Source: Prorocentrum cordatum
Taxonomy: Eukaryota > Sar > Dinophyceae > Prorocentrales > Prorocentraceae
NCBI GenBank assembly: GCA_963575745.1
Contig: CAUYUJ010019871.1
Location: forward strand, 98,501-162,500
Reading direction: 5' to 3'
Length of the DNA stretch: 64,000 nucleotides
Under the pieces are notes generated by a model. It saw nothing but the letters and a program-made list of their open reading frames with translations. It was not told the DNA's origin and made no database searches. Positions 36,622 to 46,442 of the stretch are shown here, one piece after another (within the stretch, counting starts at the first letter, position 1; every line of letters starts with the position of its first letter). The position numbers and the translations under genes were made by a program.

Positions 36622-37478
36622 CGGTGTGCGGGACGCATGCGGACGGCAGCACTGGGGCCTTCGGTGGAGCTCCCTGTGGGGCCACGAAACGTGTGAGGGG
36701 TGTGCCGAAATGGGTGTGCGGGACGCATGCGGACGGCAGCCACTGGGGCCTTCGGTGGAGCTCCCTATGGGGCCACGAAACGTGTGAGGGGTGTGCCGAA
36801 ATGGGTGTGCGGGACGCATGCGGACGGCAGCACTGGGGCCTTCGGTGGAGCTCCCTGTGGGGCCACGAAACGTGTGAGGGGTGTGCCGAAATGGGTGTGC
36901 GGGACGCATGCGGACGGCAGCCTGGGGCCTTCGGTGGAGCTCCCTATGGGGCCACGAAACGTGTGAGGGGTGTGCCGACGGTGGAGCTCCCTATGGGGCC
37001 ACGAAACGTGTGAGGGGTGTGCCGAAATGGGTGTGCGGGACGCATGCGGACGGCAGCCATGGGGCCTTCGGTGGAGCTCCCTATGGGGCCACGAAACGTG
37101 TGAGGGGTGTGCCGAAATGGGTGTGCGGGACGCATGCGGACGGCAGCACTGGGGCCTTCGGTGGAGCTCCCTGTGGGGCCACGAAACGTGTGAGGGGTGT
37201 GCCGAAATGGGTGTGCGGGACGCATGCGGACGGCAGCCATGGGGCCTTCGGTGGAGCTCCCTATGGGGCCACGAAACGTGTGAGGGGTGTGCCGAAATGG
37301 GTGCGGGACGCATGCGGACGGCAGCCATGGGGCCTTCGGTGGAGCTCACGAAACGTGTGAGGGGTGTGCCGAAATGGGTGTGCGGGACGCATGCGGACGG
37401 CAGCACTGGGGCCTTCGGTGGAGCTCCCTGTGGGGCCACGAAACGTGTGAGGGGTGTGCCGAAATGGGTGTGCGGGCA
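36622..37478. repeat. 90-bp satellite array, about 9.5 copies
   Basis: Unit contains GTGTGCGGGACGCATGCGGA, CTTCGGTGGAGCTCCCTGTG and GGGCCACGAAACGTGTGAGG. Copies alternate CTGTGGGG and CTATGGGG; two are shortened. Diverged single units lie near 3,385-3,440 and 3,555-3,600. Long frames over it (MGVRDACGRQ...) are repeat artefacts. Confidence 0.9.
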
Positions 37479-37590
37479 AGGAGGAGGAGGAGAGGAGGAG
37501 AGGAGAGGAGAGGAGAGGAGGAGGAGACGCGGACCACCGTCTCTTCAAAACGAGGACCCAACACCACAGGATGGTTGGGAAATATATTAA
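37479..37590. repeat. Flank of the 90-bp satellite, mirrored at 40,800-40,925
   Basis: A GGAGAGGAGAGGAG run followed by CCGTCTCTTCAAAACGAGGA and ACCACAGGATGGTTGGGAA. The exact inverse (TTCCCAACCATCCTGTGGT, TCCTCGTTTTGAAGAGACGG, CTCTCCTCTCC) precedes the 77-bp array. Confidence 0.85.
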
Positions 37591-38035
37591 AGCTGCACAG
37601 GTGGTGCAGCCCGTGTTCAAAAGGTGTCTCCGCACTAGCGCCGCGCACAATCGTCACACAAGATTACAACAATTGAACGGCTTATTGTGGTTGGCGGACG
37701 TCCCAAGAATGGTGTGCTGGCACGAGATAGGACCGTCAGGGCAAAACAATCACGTTGGCTCGCTGCATTGACGTCCCATGAATGAAATTCTGACACGATG
37801 TTGGATCGTCTGTACGCAATAGTAACTTTGATACGCGGCGTTGAATTCCAGAGAGGTGCTTTGGCAGTGATGTCCATTATCAGAAACTTGTTTTCCTGCG
37901 GGGCACTTCCAGCAGTGACCACAGCTTCTTGGAGGGACCTGTGCCGAGGGAAGCTGGAGGGGCGAAAGCGGGCTTGCACTGGGTCTTCCTCCCTCTCCTG
38001 CTGCTTGGGGCGGAACGTTACGGAGGGACTCTGGC
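37591..38035. other. Unassigned stretch after the 90-bp satellite
   Basis: No gene seen. A degenerate direct repeat of about 70 bases is visible (GACGTCCCAAGAATGG at 37,698; GACGTCCCATGAATGA at 37,771). Confidence 0.4.
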
Positions 38036-38162
38036 CATCGCTCGGACGTCCATGCCCCGTGCTTTTTGTTTCGGTTTCGTGCGTGGCTTTTTCGCCAAGT
38101 GATCGAGGATGCTCCTCGATGGCCCTCGCCGAAGGAAAAACGCACACGTCCGAGCGATGCCG
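38036..38162. mobile_element. Family C TIR element
   Basis: Termini CATCGCTCGGACGTCC and, inverted, ACGTCCGAGCGATG. The interior has the palindromic GATCGAGGATGCTCCTCGAT. The sequence between the termini is closely shared with copies at 50,695, 56,379 and 57,621. Confidence 0.8.
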
Positions 38163-38312
38163 AGGACTGGATCAGAGGGCGGGGGGACGGCAGGCCGAAA
38201 AACTCGGCGGTGCGTCGCCGAGGGATCGGCCACGGCCTGCCGACGACTACTGCCCGCATATGCTCCTCCGCCCGGGTGGGCGGTCGGGCCCCCCGTCCGC
38301 GACTGGTGCTAT

Positions 38313-38714
38313 GTCGGGCGCGGCCCCCACACATACCCCATACATACCCCGAAGAGGCCCCAAAATACTAAAAAACATAGTCCCAGGACGATGTTTGGAC
38401 TATTTTGTCGGGCGTGCCCCCCCCACACAGGGGGATGTTCGACGAAAAATTGAGAATGCCCCAAAACTGCCCCAAAAGGGTTTTTAAAAAAAGAAGTCCC
38501 CGGACGATGTTTGAGCTATTGTTTTACTATGTTTGGGGTATGTTTTATATTTCGTCGACAATCCCCCTGCAGGGGGATAAACCAAAAAAAACCCAAAGAG
38601 GTCCCAATTTACTAAAAAAATAGTCCCCGGACGATGTTTGCATCATTCTTTACTTATTTGGGAGGCATGTCTTATTTTTCGTCGACAGTCCCCCTGTAGG
38701 GGGACAGGCCGGAC
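38313..38714. mobile_element. Family A TIR elements, tandem or nested composite
   Basis: Termini of the family occur at 38,313, 38,407, near 38,558-38,580 and at 38,714, with the central ATAGTCCCCGGACGATGTTT (or AAGTCCC form) repeated three times. This is two or three copies joined or inserted into one another. Confidence 0.7.
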
Positions 38715-38919
38715 GTAAGAAGACCAGTGGGCGATTGTGACTACCTACCAGACCACCCCAACCCAACCCGAAGACCACCCCAATTTCGGGTTGGGGGGGG
38801 GGTACGGGGTAAGGTTAATAAAACCGTGTGTGTGTACCACCTCGGTTTTTGGTCTATTACTTCTCATTTGCTTGCTTTCCTCTTGATTATGCTTTTCGTC
38901 ATCTTTAAAGGGATTGCTC

Positions 38920-39825
38920 AAAGTAGTGGAATTCAGAACGATTCCTGTTGTAGCAGATTTTAAATTGAGTTCTTTTGTGGGGAATTAAAAAGGAATTCTG
39001 TTCATGGTGAATTGCAAATTGTTTCCTTTTGTGGCGGATTACAAAAGGATTCCTTTTGTGGAGGATTACAAAAGGATTCCTTTTGTGGAGGATTACAAAG
39101 GGATTCCCCTTGGTGGAGGAATACAATGGGATTCCTTTTGTGGAGGATTACAAATTGATTTCCTTTGAGGGCTCTCCTGGAAGTAACCCGGGGGACAAAA
39201 GAAAAAAAACAAAAAAAAAAAACAAAAAAAAATCAGAAAATCATTGAAAATTCTGAAATTTACAGGTTTTCAATGAATTTCCAATGTTTTGAAGCAAAAA
39301 CATATAAAAAACACATCACTTTCACAATCCGAATACAAAAATGCTGTGTTTTCATATGGTTTGGGCCTCAAAACCTTGGAAATGCTGTGTTTTTTTATAT
39401 GTTGTTGTTTCAAAACATTTGAAATTCATTGAAAACCTGTATTTTTCAAAAATTTTCAATGATTTTCCATTTTTTTGTTTTTTCTTTTGTCCCCTGGTTC
39501 ACTTCCAGGAGAGCCCTCAAAGGAAATCAATTTGTAATCCTCCACAAAAGGAATCCCATTGTATTTCTCCATCAAGGGGAATCCCTTTGCAATCCTCCAC
39601 AAAAGGAATCCTTTTGTAATCCTCCACAAAAGGAATCCTTTTGTAATCCGCCACAAAAAAGAATCATCATGTGATCCTCCACAAAAGAAATCCTTTTGTA
39701 ATTCTCCACAAAAAGAATCCTTTTGTAATCTGATACAAAATAAAACAATGTGTAGTTCACCACCAAAGGATTCCCTTTTGTAATTCAACAACAAAAGAAA
39801 TCAATTTGTAATCCGCTAATATTGT
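38920..39825. repeat. Large inverted repeat (palindrome) centred near 39,345
   Basis: The left arm (27-bp satellite units, GAGGGCTCTCCTGGAAGT, poly-A, TTCAATGAATTTCCAATG, ACATATAAAAAACACA) recurs inverted in the right arm (TGTGTTTTTTTATATGT, CATTTGAAATTCATTGAA, ACTTCCAGGAGAGCCCTC, then satellite units). Arms are about 400 bases and imperfect; the AT-rich centre is unlike its surroundings. Confidence 0.8.
38985..39150. repeat. 27-bp satellite block 1 (GGATTACAAAAGGATTCCTTTTGTGG type, here in parts)
   Basis: Units such as GATTACAAAAGGATTCCTTT repeat about six times. The unit is itself nearly palindromic (AAAAGGATTCCTTTT). The inverted counterpart is at 39,530-39,800 and a third block at 43,715-43,910. 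Confidence 0.75.
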
Positions 39826-40074
39826 TTGTTTCGGGCCTCCGGAGGCCGGAGAATCGAGATATTAAGGCTTATTCATCTCTCTGGAACGCGCTTCGGCGCT
39901 CACCCACTGGAAGTAAGAGGGGTGAGGAGGAAGAGACGGCGGTGGAGGCGGAGGAGGAGGAGGAGGAAGAAGGGTACAGAGAGGATAACTTTAGTCTGGT
40001 GGGCTGTGCTTCCCACTCGATTATGCTCTGTGGAACTCATTATGAGAACGCATTGCTCCCAACGCATATCGTCA

Positions 40075-40530
40075 TCACCATCATCATCAAGAACATCTTG
40101 AAACGCATGCTCGTCATCACCATCGTCATCAGCAGGATCTTGAAACACATACTCATCATCATGATCGTCATCAGCAGCATCTTGAAACACATGCTCGTCG
40201 TTACCATCGTCATGGGCAGCATCTTGAGACACATACTCGTCATCATCATCATCATCATCGTCATCAGCAGAATCTTGAAAAACATGCTGGTCAGCACCAT
40301 CGTCATCAGCAGCATTTTGAAACACATGCTCGTCAACACCATCGTCATCAGCAGCATATTGAAACACATGCTCGTCATCACCATCGTCATCAGCAACGCA
40401 TTGAAACACATGCTCGTCATCACCATCATCATCAGCAGCATCTTGAAACACATGCTCGTCATCATCATCATCGTCAGCAGCATCTTGAAACACATGCTCG
40501 TCATCATCATCATCATCGCCATCACAAAAG
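40075..40530. repeat. Minisatellite derived from ATC repeats, unit about 42 bp
   Basis: CATCAGCAGCATCTTGAAAC plus ACATGCTCGTCATCACCATC form a unit repeated about ten times with small length changes in steps of three. The open frames over it (ISSILKHMLVITIV) are a product of the repeat. Confidence 0.8.
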
Positions 40531-40539
40531 ACACCCACC

Positions 40540-43500
40540 TCTCATAGAATCGTACTACAGATGGATCCACTTCCGAGAGAATCCTATTACATATGGATCC
40601 ACCTTCCATAGAATCCGATTAGGAATGGATCCACCCCTGATAAGATCCCACTACAGATGGAACCACCTTAAATATAATCTTATGACATATGGATCCGCCT
40701 CTAATAGAATCCCATTAGAGATGGGCCCACAAATAATGGCATCACATCAGAGATGGATCCACCTCGAATGGAATCCTGGTGCGGATGGACCCACCTCTAA
40801 TAGAATCTTTTTCCCAACCATCCTGTGGTGTTGGGTCCTCGTTTTGAAGAGACGGTGCCCGCGTCCTCTCCTCTCCTCTCCTCTCCTCCTCTTCCCCCTC
40901 CTCCCTCCTCCCCCTCCTTGCCTCTGCTCTCGGCACACCTCTCACGCGTTTCGTGGCCCCATAGGGAGCTCCACCGAAGGCCCCAGTGGGGGTGTCCACA
41001 TGCGGTTCCCCCACCCAGGGCAGCGTTTCGTGGCCCCATAGGGAGCTCCACCGAAGGCCCCAGTGGGGGTGTCCACATGCGGTTCCCCCACCCAGGGCAG
41101 CGTTTCGTGGCCCCATAGGGAGCTCCACCGAAGGCCCCAGTGGGGGTGTCCACATGCGGTTCCCCCACCCAGGGCAGCGTTTCGTGGCCCCATAGGGAGC
41201 TCCACCGAAGGCCCCAGTGGGGGTGTCCACATGCGGTTCCCCCACCCAGGGCAGCGTTTCGTAGCCCCATAGGGAGCTCCACCGAAGGCCCCAGTGGGGT
41301 GTCCACATGCGGTTCCCCCACCCAGGGCAGCGTTTCGTGGCCCCATAGGGAGCTCCACCGAAGGCCCCAGTGGGGGTGTCCACATGCGGTTCCCCCACCC
41401 AGGGCAGCGTTTCGTGGCCCCATAGGGAGCTCCACCGAAGGCCCCAGTGGGGGTGTCCACATGCGGTTCCCCCACCCAGGGCAGCGTTTCGTAGCCCCAT
41501 AGGGAGCTCCACCGAAGGCCCCAGTGGGGGTGTCCACATGCGGTTCCCCCACCCAGGGCAGCGTTTCGTGGCCCCATAGGGAGCTCCACCGAAGGCCCCA
41601 GTGGGGGTGTCCACATGCGGTTCCCCCACCCAGGGCAGCGTTTCGTGGCCCCATAGGGAGCTCCACCGAAGGCCCCCGTGGGGGTGTCCACATGCGGTTC
41701 CCCCACCCAGGGCAGCGTTTCGTGGCCCCATAGGGAGCTCCACCGAAGGCCCCAGTGGGGGTGTCCACATGCGGTTCCCCCACCCAGGGCAGCGTTTCGT
41801 GGCCCCATAGGGAGCTCCACCGAAGGCCCCAGTGGGGGTGTCGCATGCGGTTCCCCACCCCAGGGCAGCGTTTCGTGGCCCCATAGGGAGCTCCACCGAA
41901 GGCCCCAGTGGGGGTGTTCCACATGCGGTTCCCCCACCCAGGGCAGCGTTTCGTGGCCCCATAGGGAGCTCCACCGAAGGCCCCAGTGGGGGTGTCCATG
42001 CGTTTCCCCCACCCAGGGCAGCGTGTCCCCACTCCACCGAAGGCCCCAGTGCCCCGGTTCCCCCACCCAGGGCAGCGTTTCGTGGCCCCATAGGGAGCTC
42101 CACCGAAGGCCCCAGTGGGGGTGTCCGCATGCGGTTCCCCCACCCAGGGCAGCGTTTCGTGGCCCCATAGGGAGCTCCACCGAAGGCCCCAGTGGGGGTG
42201 TTGCGGTTCTCGTGGCCCCATTGGCTGCTCTCGCATGCGGTTCCCCCACCCAGGGCAGCGTTTCGTGGCCCCATAGGGAGCTCCACCGGAGCCCCAGTGG
42301 CTGCCCTCGCATGCGGTTCCCCCACCCAGGGCAGCGCTTCGTGGCCCCATGGGGAGCTCCACCGAAAGCTTCCGTGGCGCAGTTCGCATGCGCTTCCCCC
42401 ACCCAGGGCAGCGTTTCGTGGCACCATAGGGAGCTCCACCGAAGGCCCCAGTGGCGCAGTTCGCATGCGGTTCCCCCACCCAGGGCAGCGTTTCGTAGCC
42501 CCATAGGGAGCTCCACCGAAGGCCCGCCCCGGTGGCGCAGTCCGCATGCGGTTCCCCCTGGCAAGGCCCCACCGAAAGCGGCACCCACAACGCGTTACCA
42601 ACAATTGCTTATGGTTGGGTCTTTCGCCAGGATAATTTACAAATGAACCCACGTCTGATAGAACCCCATTACATATGCGTCCACCTCGAATATAATTCTA
42701 TTAACGATGGATCCACCTCTGATAAAACCAAATTAGACATGGATACACCTCTAATGGACTCCAATTACATATGGATCCACCTCTAATAGAATCCTAATAA
42801 GATGGTTCCATCCCCAATGGCATGCTATTAGAGAGTGGTCCGCCTCTAACAGAATCCTGTGACAAATTGATCCACCTCGAATGGGATCCTATTAAGGATG
42901 GGCCCACCTCTAATAGTATCTGATTAGAGATGGATTTAATGGAATCCTAGTGCGGATGGATACATCTCTAACAGAACCCTATGACAGATGGACCCACCTC
43001 TAATATAATCCTATTACATATGGGTCCACCTCTGAGAGAAATCTATTAGGGATGGGTCCACCTACCTCTGATGGGGTCCTACATGACATGAATCCACCTC
43101 TAATAGAAGACTAGTACATATGGACCTACCTCTAATAGGATCGTAATACAAACGGGTCCACCCCCAATTCAATCCTACCAGAATCCTGATACAGATGGGT
43201 CCACCTCTGATGGGATCCTATTACAGATGGATCCACATCTACTAGAATCCTGGTACAGATGGATCCATCTCTAATGGAATCCGACTACAGCTGGATCCAC
43301 AATTGATGGAATCCTATGAGAGATGGGCCCATCTCAACTGACAGCCTATTACAGATCGATCCGCTCCAAATGGAATCCTAACAGAGATGGGTCCACCTTT
43401 TAATAGAATCCTGCTACGCATGGATTCGCCTCTAACAAAATCCTATTACATATGGATCCACCTCTGCTTGAATATTATTAGAGATGGGTCCACCTCTAGT

Positions 43501-43700
43501 GGGATCCGATTAGACATGGATTCACATGTAATTGAATCCTATATGAGATGGATCCACCTCTAGTGGGGTCCTATTAGCGATGGATCCACCTCTAAGACCA
43601 TCCCATTCCAGATATGTCCACCTATAATAGAATCCGATGAGAGATGAGTCCACCTTTTTCATAGAATCCTAGTAGCGATTGACCCACCATTTACACCCCC
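40540..43700. repeat. 31-bp satellite (ATGGATCCACCTCTAATAG type), split in two
   Basis: Degenerate units around ATGGATCCACCTCTAATAGA plus ATCCTATTACAG run from 40,540 to 40,805 and again from 42,645 to 43,700. The 77-bp satellite with its flank lies between, which suggests it was inserted into this array. Confidence 0.8.
40930..42580. repeat. 77-bp satellite array, about 21 copies
   Basis: Unit contains GTGTCCACATGCGGTTCCCC, CACCCAGGGCAGCGTTTCGT and GGCCCCATAGGGAGCTCCAC. Copies in the first two thirds are nearly identical; those after 41,980 are diverged and truncated. The part from CGTTTCGTGG to GGCCCCAGTG is the reverse complement of the core of the 90-bp satellite at 36,622. Confidence 0.9.
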
Positions 43701-43714
43701 TCACTACATAAGGT

Positions 43715-43910
43715 TTTCTGATGTGGCGGATTACGAATTGATTCCTTTTGTGGCAAAATATACAGTGATTCCTTTTGTGTCGGATTACACATAGATCCCT
43801 TTTGTGGCGAATTACAAATCAATTGTGTTTGTGGCGGGTTTCAAATTGATTCCTTTTGTGGCGGATTTGAAATGGATTTCTTTTGTGGCGGATTACAAAT
43901 TGATTACAAG
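43715..43910. repeat. 27-bp satellite block 3
   Basis: TTGATTCCTTTTGTGGCGGA units, about six, at the right side of the 5.4-kb block, before a short GAT run. Confidence 0.7.
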
Positions 43911-44100
43911 GATGATGATGATGCTGGTGATGGCGATGCAACGCAGCAAAACGAGGTGGTACGCACACACGGTTTTATCAACTCCACGGGGGTACGGGGT
44001 CCATATGTGCTGTTTCAGTGTTCCCCGACCCCCCCCCACTGGAAATGGAGGTCAATTTGAGGCATTCGGGTTGGGTTGGGGTGCTTTGGTGGGCGGTGAG

Positions 44101-44391
44101 ATTGGGGCCCCGGAGAGCCCCTCCCCCCGGCTGCTGTCCCCTGGCTCGCGGGGCCGAGGCTCTGCTCGCTGACGCGGCCGCCCGGGGCGCTCTCCGGGCG
44201 CCCGCGGCGGGCCTTCTCGAGGAGAGGCGCGGCCGCTGGGAGCCTGTTTTTTCTTTTTTTGTTAGACTCTGGCAAGTTTACTTGCATGGACGGGGGGGGG
44301 ACCCTGAGCCTGAAGCAAGCCCGGGGGGGGGGGGCGCGGAAATCACGCAAGTCGAAAGGTACTTGCACGCTAGTATTCGCTTGAAGAGGGC

Positions 44392-44422
<31 letters not shown>

Positions 44423-44602
44423 GCGAACGCCATGCGAGTAAACTTGCCTGAATCCAAACAAAAACAGGCTCTGGGAGAGAGATCCCGAGGCTGGAAAAAA
44501 CCGACGAGACCAGACGGAACTCAATCCTCGAACCTCGTCCCCCCCCACTCGAGCCTCCCCCCCCCCAACGTTGCCCCTGGTTCCTCCTCCTCCCAGCGTT
44601 GA
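44101..44602. other. No gene; poly-G and inverted motifs
   Basis: GTTTACTTGCATG (44,275) pairs with CATGCGAGTAAAC (44,431), a fold-back around a run of 30 G at 44,394-44,423. Confidence 0.6.
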
Positions 44603-44776
44603 GTCGGGCCTGTCCCCCTGCAGGGGATTGTCGACGAAAAATAAAAGATACCAAACAATAATCCAATAATAGTCTGGGGACTACTTCTTGAGTACTTTTT
44701 GGCCTTTTGGGTGCATTTTTGGGTATGTTGTATTTTTTAGATGTCGAAAATCCCCCTGTAGGGGGACACGCCCGAC
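44603..44776. mobile_element. Family A TIR element beside ABC exon 5
   Basis: Termini GTCGGGCCTGTCCCCCTGCA and, inverted, TGTAGGGGGACACGCCCGAC, each followed inward by the TCGACGAAAA or TTTTCGAC type of sequence. Interior AT-rich with ATAGTCTGGGGACTA. Its end is 14 bases from the exon 5 donor. Confidence 0.8.
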
Positions 44777-44790
44777 ATAAGCGCAGCGTC

Positions 44791-44841
44791 CTCCCGCTGC
44801 AGGAGCTCCTCGTGCGTTCCGTCGTCCGCCACGCGGCCGTC
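44791..44841 (-). CDS. ABC transporter exon 5: C-terminal end of the nucleotide-binding domain
   Basis: Seventeen codons give DGRVADDGTHEELLQRE, the standard end of an ABCB nucleotide-binding domain (GxxxExGTHxELL). The acceptor is CTGCAG|GAC and the donor GAG|GACGCT (GA). GAGGAC is repeated exactly at the start of exon 6. A short TIR element (44,603-44,776) begins 14 nt into the following intron, unusually close to the splice site. Confidence 0.9.
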
Positions 44842-44977
44842 CTGCAGTGAGGCAGAAAACGCCGGGCCGGAGGGGCAGACAAGTAGGGAGCCCACAAGGG
44901 ACGTACGCGCCCAGCTATGTGCATGAGCACGGCCCCTCGATCCGCGAGACTGGCCGCGTTATACGAACATTTGCGCA

Positions 44978-45165
44978 GTGGAGGACAGACCGGTACCGCC
45001 CCAACTTCGAATCCTCCCACCTCGTCGACAGCGCCCGGCCTGTCGACACCGGCCCATCACGCTGCACGAGCTCAAATTGCTGCTCAAACGATGGAAATAT
45101 CGCACGGCGCCTGGCCCAGACTATTTGTCCATGGATCTCATACGCGAACTCGATATTCACAAGTG
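44978..45165 (+). pseudogene. Fragment of a non-LTR (LINE-type) reverse transcriptase
   Basis: The plus-strand frame has ITLHELKLLLKRWKYRTAPG followed by PDYLSMDLIREL. This is the block at the start of non-LTR reverse transcriptases (T-x2-E-L, then K-x-APGPD). Only this block is present; after about 45,165 no RT motif follows and a family B repeat begins at 45,270. It lies about 130 bases outside ABC exon 5, in the intron upstream of it and antisense to the gene. An inactive remnant. Confidence 0.65.
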
Positions 45166-45269
45166 CGTACTCTCGAAACCATCGTGGACTCATGTGCATG
45201 TACGGCCTTCTGTCGCTCCTGAACATGAGGATCTGGGGGACGCCGCACGGAGGGAGGGCGCCTTCTTGG

Positions 45270-45448
45270 AAGGGGCCCACAAGCACACAGAGAAGTGCAC
45301 ACACAGAATCGAAGCCCCTACCTTTCCCCATACCTTCAGGGCTTCTGCCTTCCCCCCCCCACCTCCCATATATGATGTCCCATAGTCTCTGGGGAGTCGA
45401 GGTGGATCGTGCCCGTGTGTTTTCTCCCCCTGGTGGTTCCTCTCCAGG
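45270..45448. repeat. Family B interspersed repeat, diverged
   Basis: AAGGGGCCCACAAGCACAC start, CTTCCCCCCCCCACCTCCCA centre and a TGTGTTTTCTCCCCCTGGT tail. It is inserted just after a non-LTR reverse-transcriptase fragment. Confidence 0.6.
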
Positions 45449-45669
45449 CAGATGCCGGAACGTATGACCACCACGAGGCCCGCTCTCGTGGGGCTCCCGA
45501 ACGGCCTGCACCCGTCACGCCGTCGCGCCGGCAGCCCGGGGCGCCGCAGCCCTGGGCCTCCCCACGGCTCCCCCGTCGCGCCGCCAGCGCCGGGCTGCGG
45601 GCTCCCGCCCGCCGGGGCTCACCCGCGGGCGGGGCGCTCCTCTCTCCGGCCCCCCCCCCTGTCCCCCCC

Positions 45670-46140
45670 CCTTCCTCCTCCTCCTCCTCCTCCTCCTCCT
45701 CCTCCTCCTCCTCCTCCTCCTCCTCCTCCTCCTCCTCCTCCTCCTCCTCCTCCTCCTCCTCCTCCTCCTCCTCCTCCTCCTCCTCCTCCTCCTCCTCCTC
45801 CTCCTCCTCCTCCTCCTCCTCCCCCCTGCTCCTCCTCCTCCTCCTCCTCCCTGCTCCTCTCCTCCTCCTCCTCCTCCTCCTCCCCTCCTCCTCCTCCTCC
45901 TCCTCCTCTCTCCTCCTCCCTCCCTGCTCCTCCTCCTCCTCCTCCTCCTCCTCCTCCTCCTCCCTCCTCCTCCTCCTCCTCCTCCCTGCTCCTCCTCCTC
46001 CTCCTCCTCCTCCTCCTCCTCCCCTCTCCTCCTCCTCCTCCTCCTCCTCCTCCTCCTCCTCCTCCTCCTCCTCCTCCTCCCTGCTCCTCCCCTCCTCCTC
46101 ATGCTCCTCCTCCTCCTCCTCCTCCTCCTCCTCCTCCCCC
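45670..46140. repeat. (CTC)n array, about 470 bases
   Basis: The first 160 bases are uninterrupted CTC; then short CCCTGCTC and CTCTCC breaks. Confidence 0.95.
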
Positions 46141-46272
46141 CTGGCCCGCTTCCCTCCCTCCTCGCGCGCCGCCGGGGCGCTGCCCCGCTGCCGCTCCCGG
46201 CGTGCAGCCCATGCTCCCGCTCCCCCGGCGCTGCCCCGCTGCAGAGGCTGCGCCGTGGCGCAGCTTCGCACT

Positions 46273-46442
46273 GAAGGGGCCCTGGGACACATAAATAAAT
46301 ACACACAAATGAAATGGTTCCCCATATTTTCCCATATTTTCTGGATGTTTGTCTTCCCGCCCAATTCCCATAGTTTCCCATATTTTCTGGGGAATCGACG
46401 ATGAATTGTGTCTGTGTTTTTTGTTCCCCCTCCTGACACACG
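46273..46442. repeat. Family B interspersed repeat
   Basis: GAAGGGGCCCTGGGACACAT start, CCCATATTTTCC runs, AATCGACGATGAATTGTGTC and a TTCCCCCTCCTGACACAC tail. Confidence 0.7.

Larger units (their letters stand above)
38740..44100. mobile_element. 5.4-kb block bounded by family F terminal inverted repeats
   Basis: The left end (38,742 onward: CAGACCACCCCAACCCAACC, then GGGTACGGGG and AAAACCGTGTGTGTGTACCA) and the right end (43,950-44,100: TGGTACGCACACACGGTTTT, GGGGGTACGGGG, CGGGTTGGGTTGGGGTGC) are inverted copies over roughly 110-150 bases. The interior has no gene: a large palindrome, three blocks of a 27-bp satellite, an ATC-type minisatellite, a 31-bp satellite and a 77-bp satellite. Either one very long non-autonomous element or a small element expanded by later insertions. 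Confidence 0.65.

Noticed and set aside
35398-36696. Long frames of poly-His, poly-Ile, poly-Ser and poly-Asp over triplet arrays (also at 9.8, 45.6, 51.3 and 61.2 kb)
   Set aside because: All six frames are open because the repeat unit is three bases without a stop; no non-repeat domain is attached.
36622-42580. Regular 77-bp and 90-bp repeats as a CRISPR array
   Set aside because: Whole units are conserved with no variable spacers, no cas genes are present and the genome is eukaryotic; these are satellites.
40930-42652. Minus-strand 636-codon frame over the 77-bp satellite as a repeat protein
   Set aside because: 77 is not a multiple of three, so the three frames rotate through the same sequence; all are open and none begins or ends in unique sequence.
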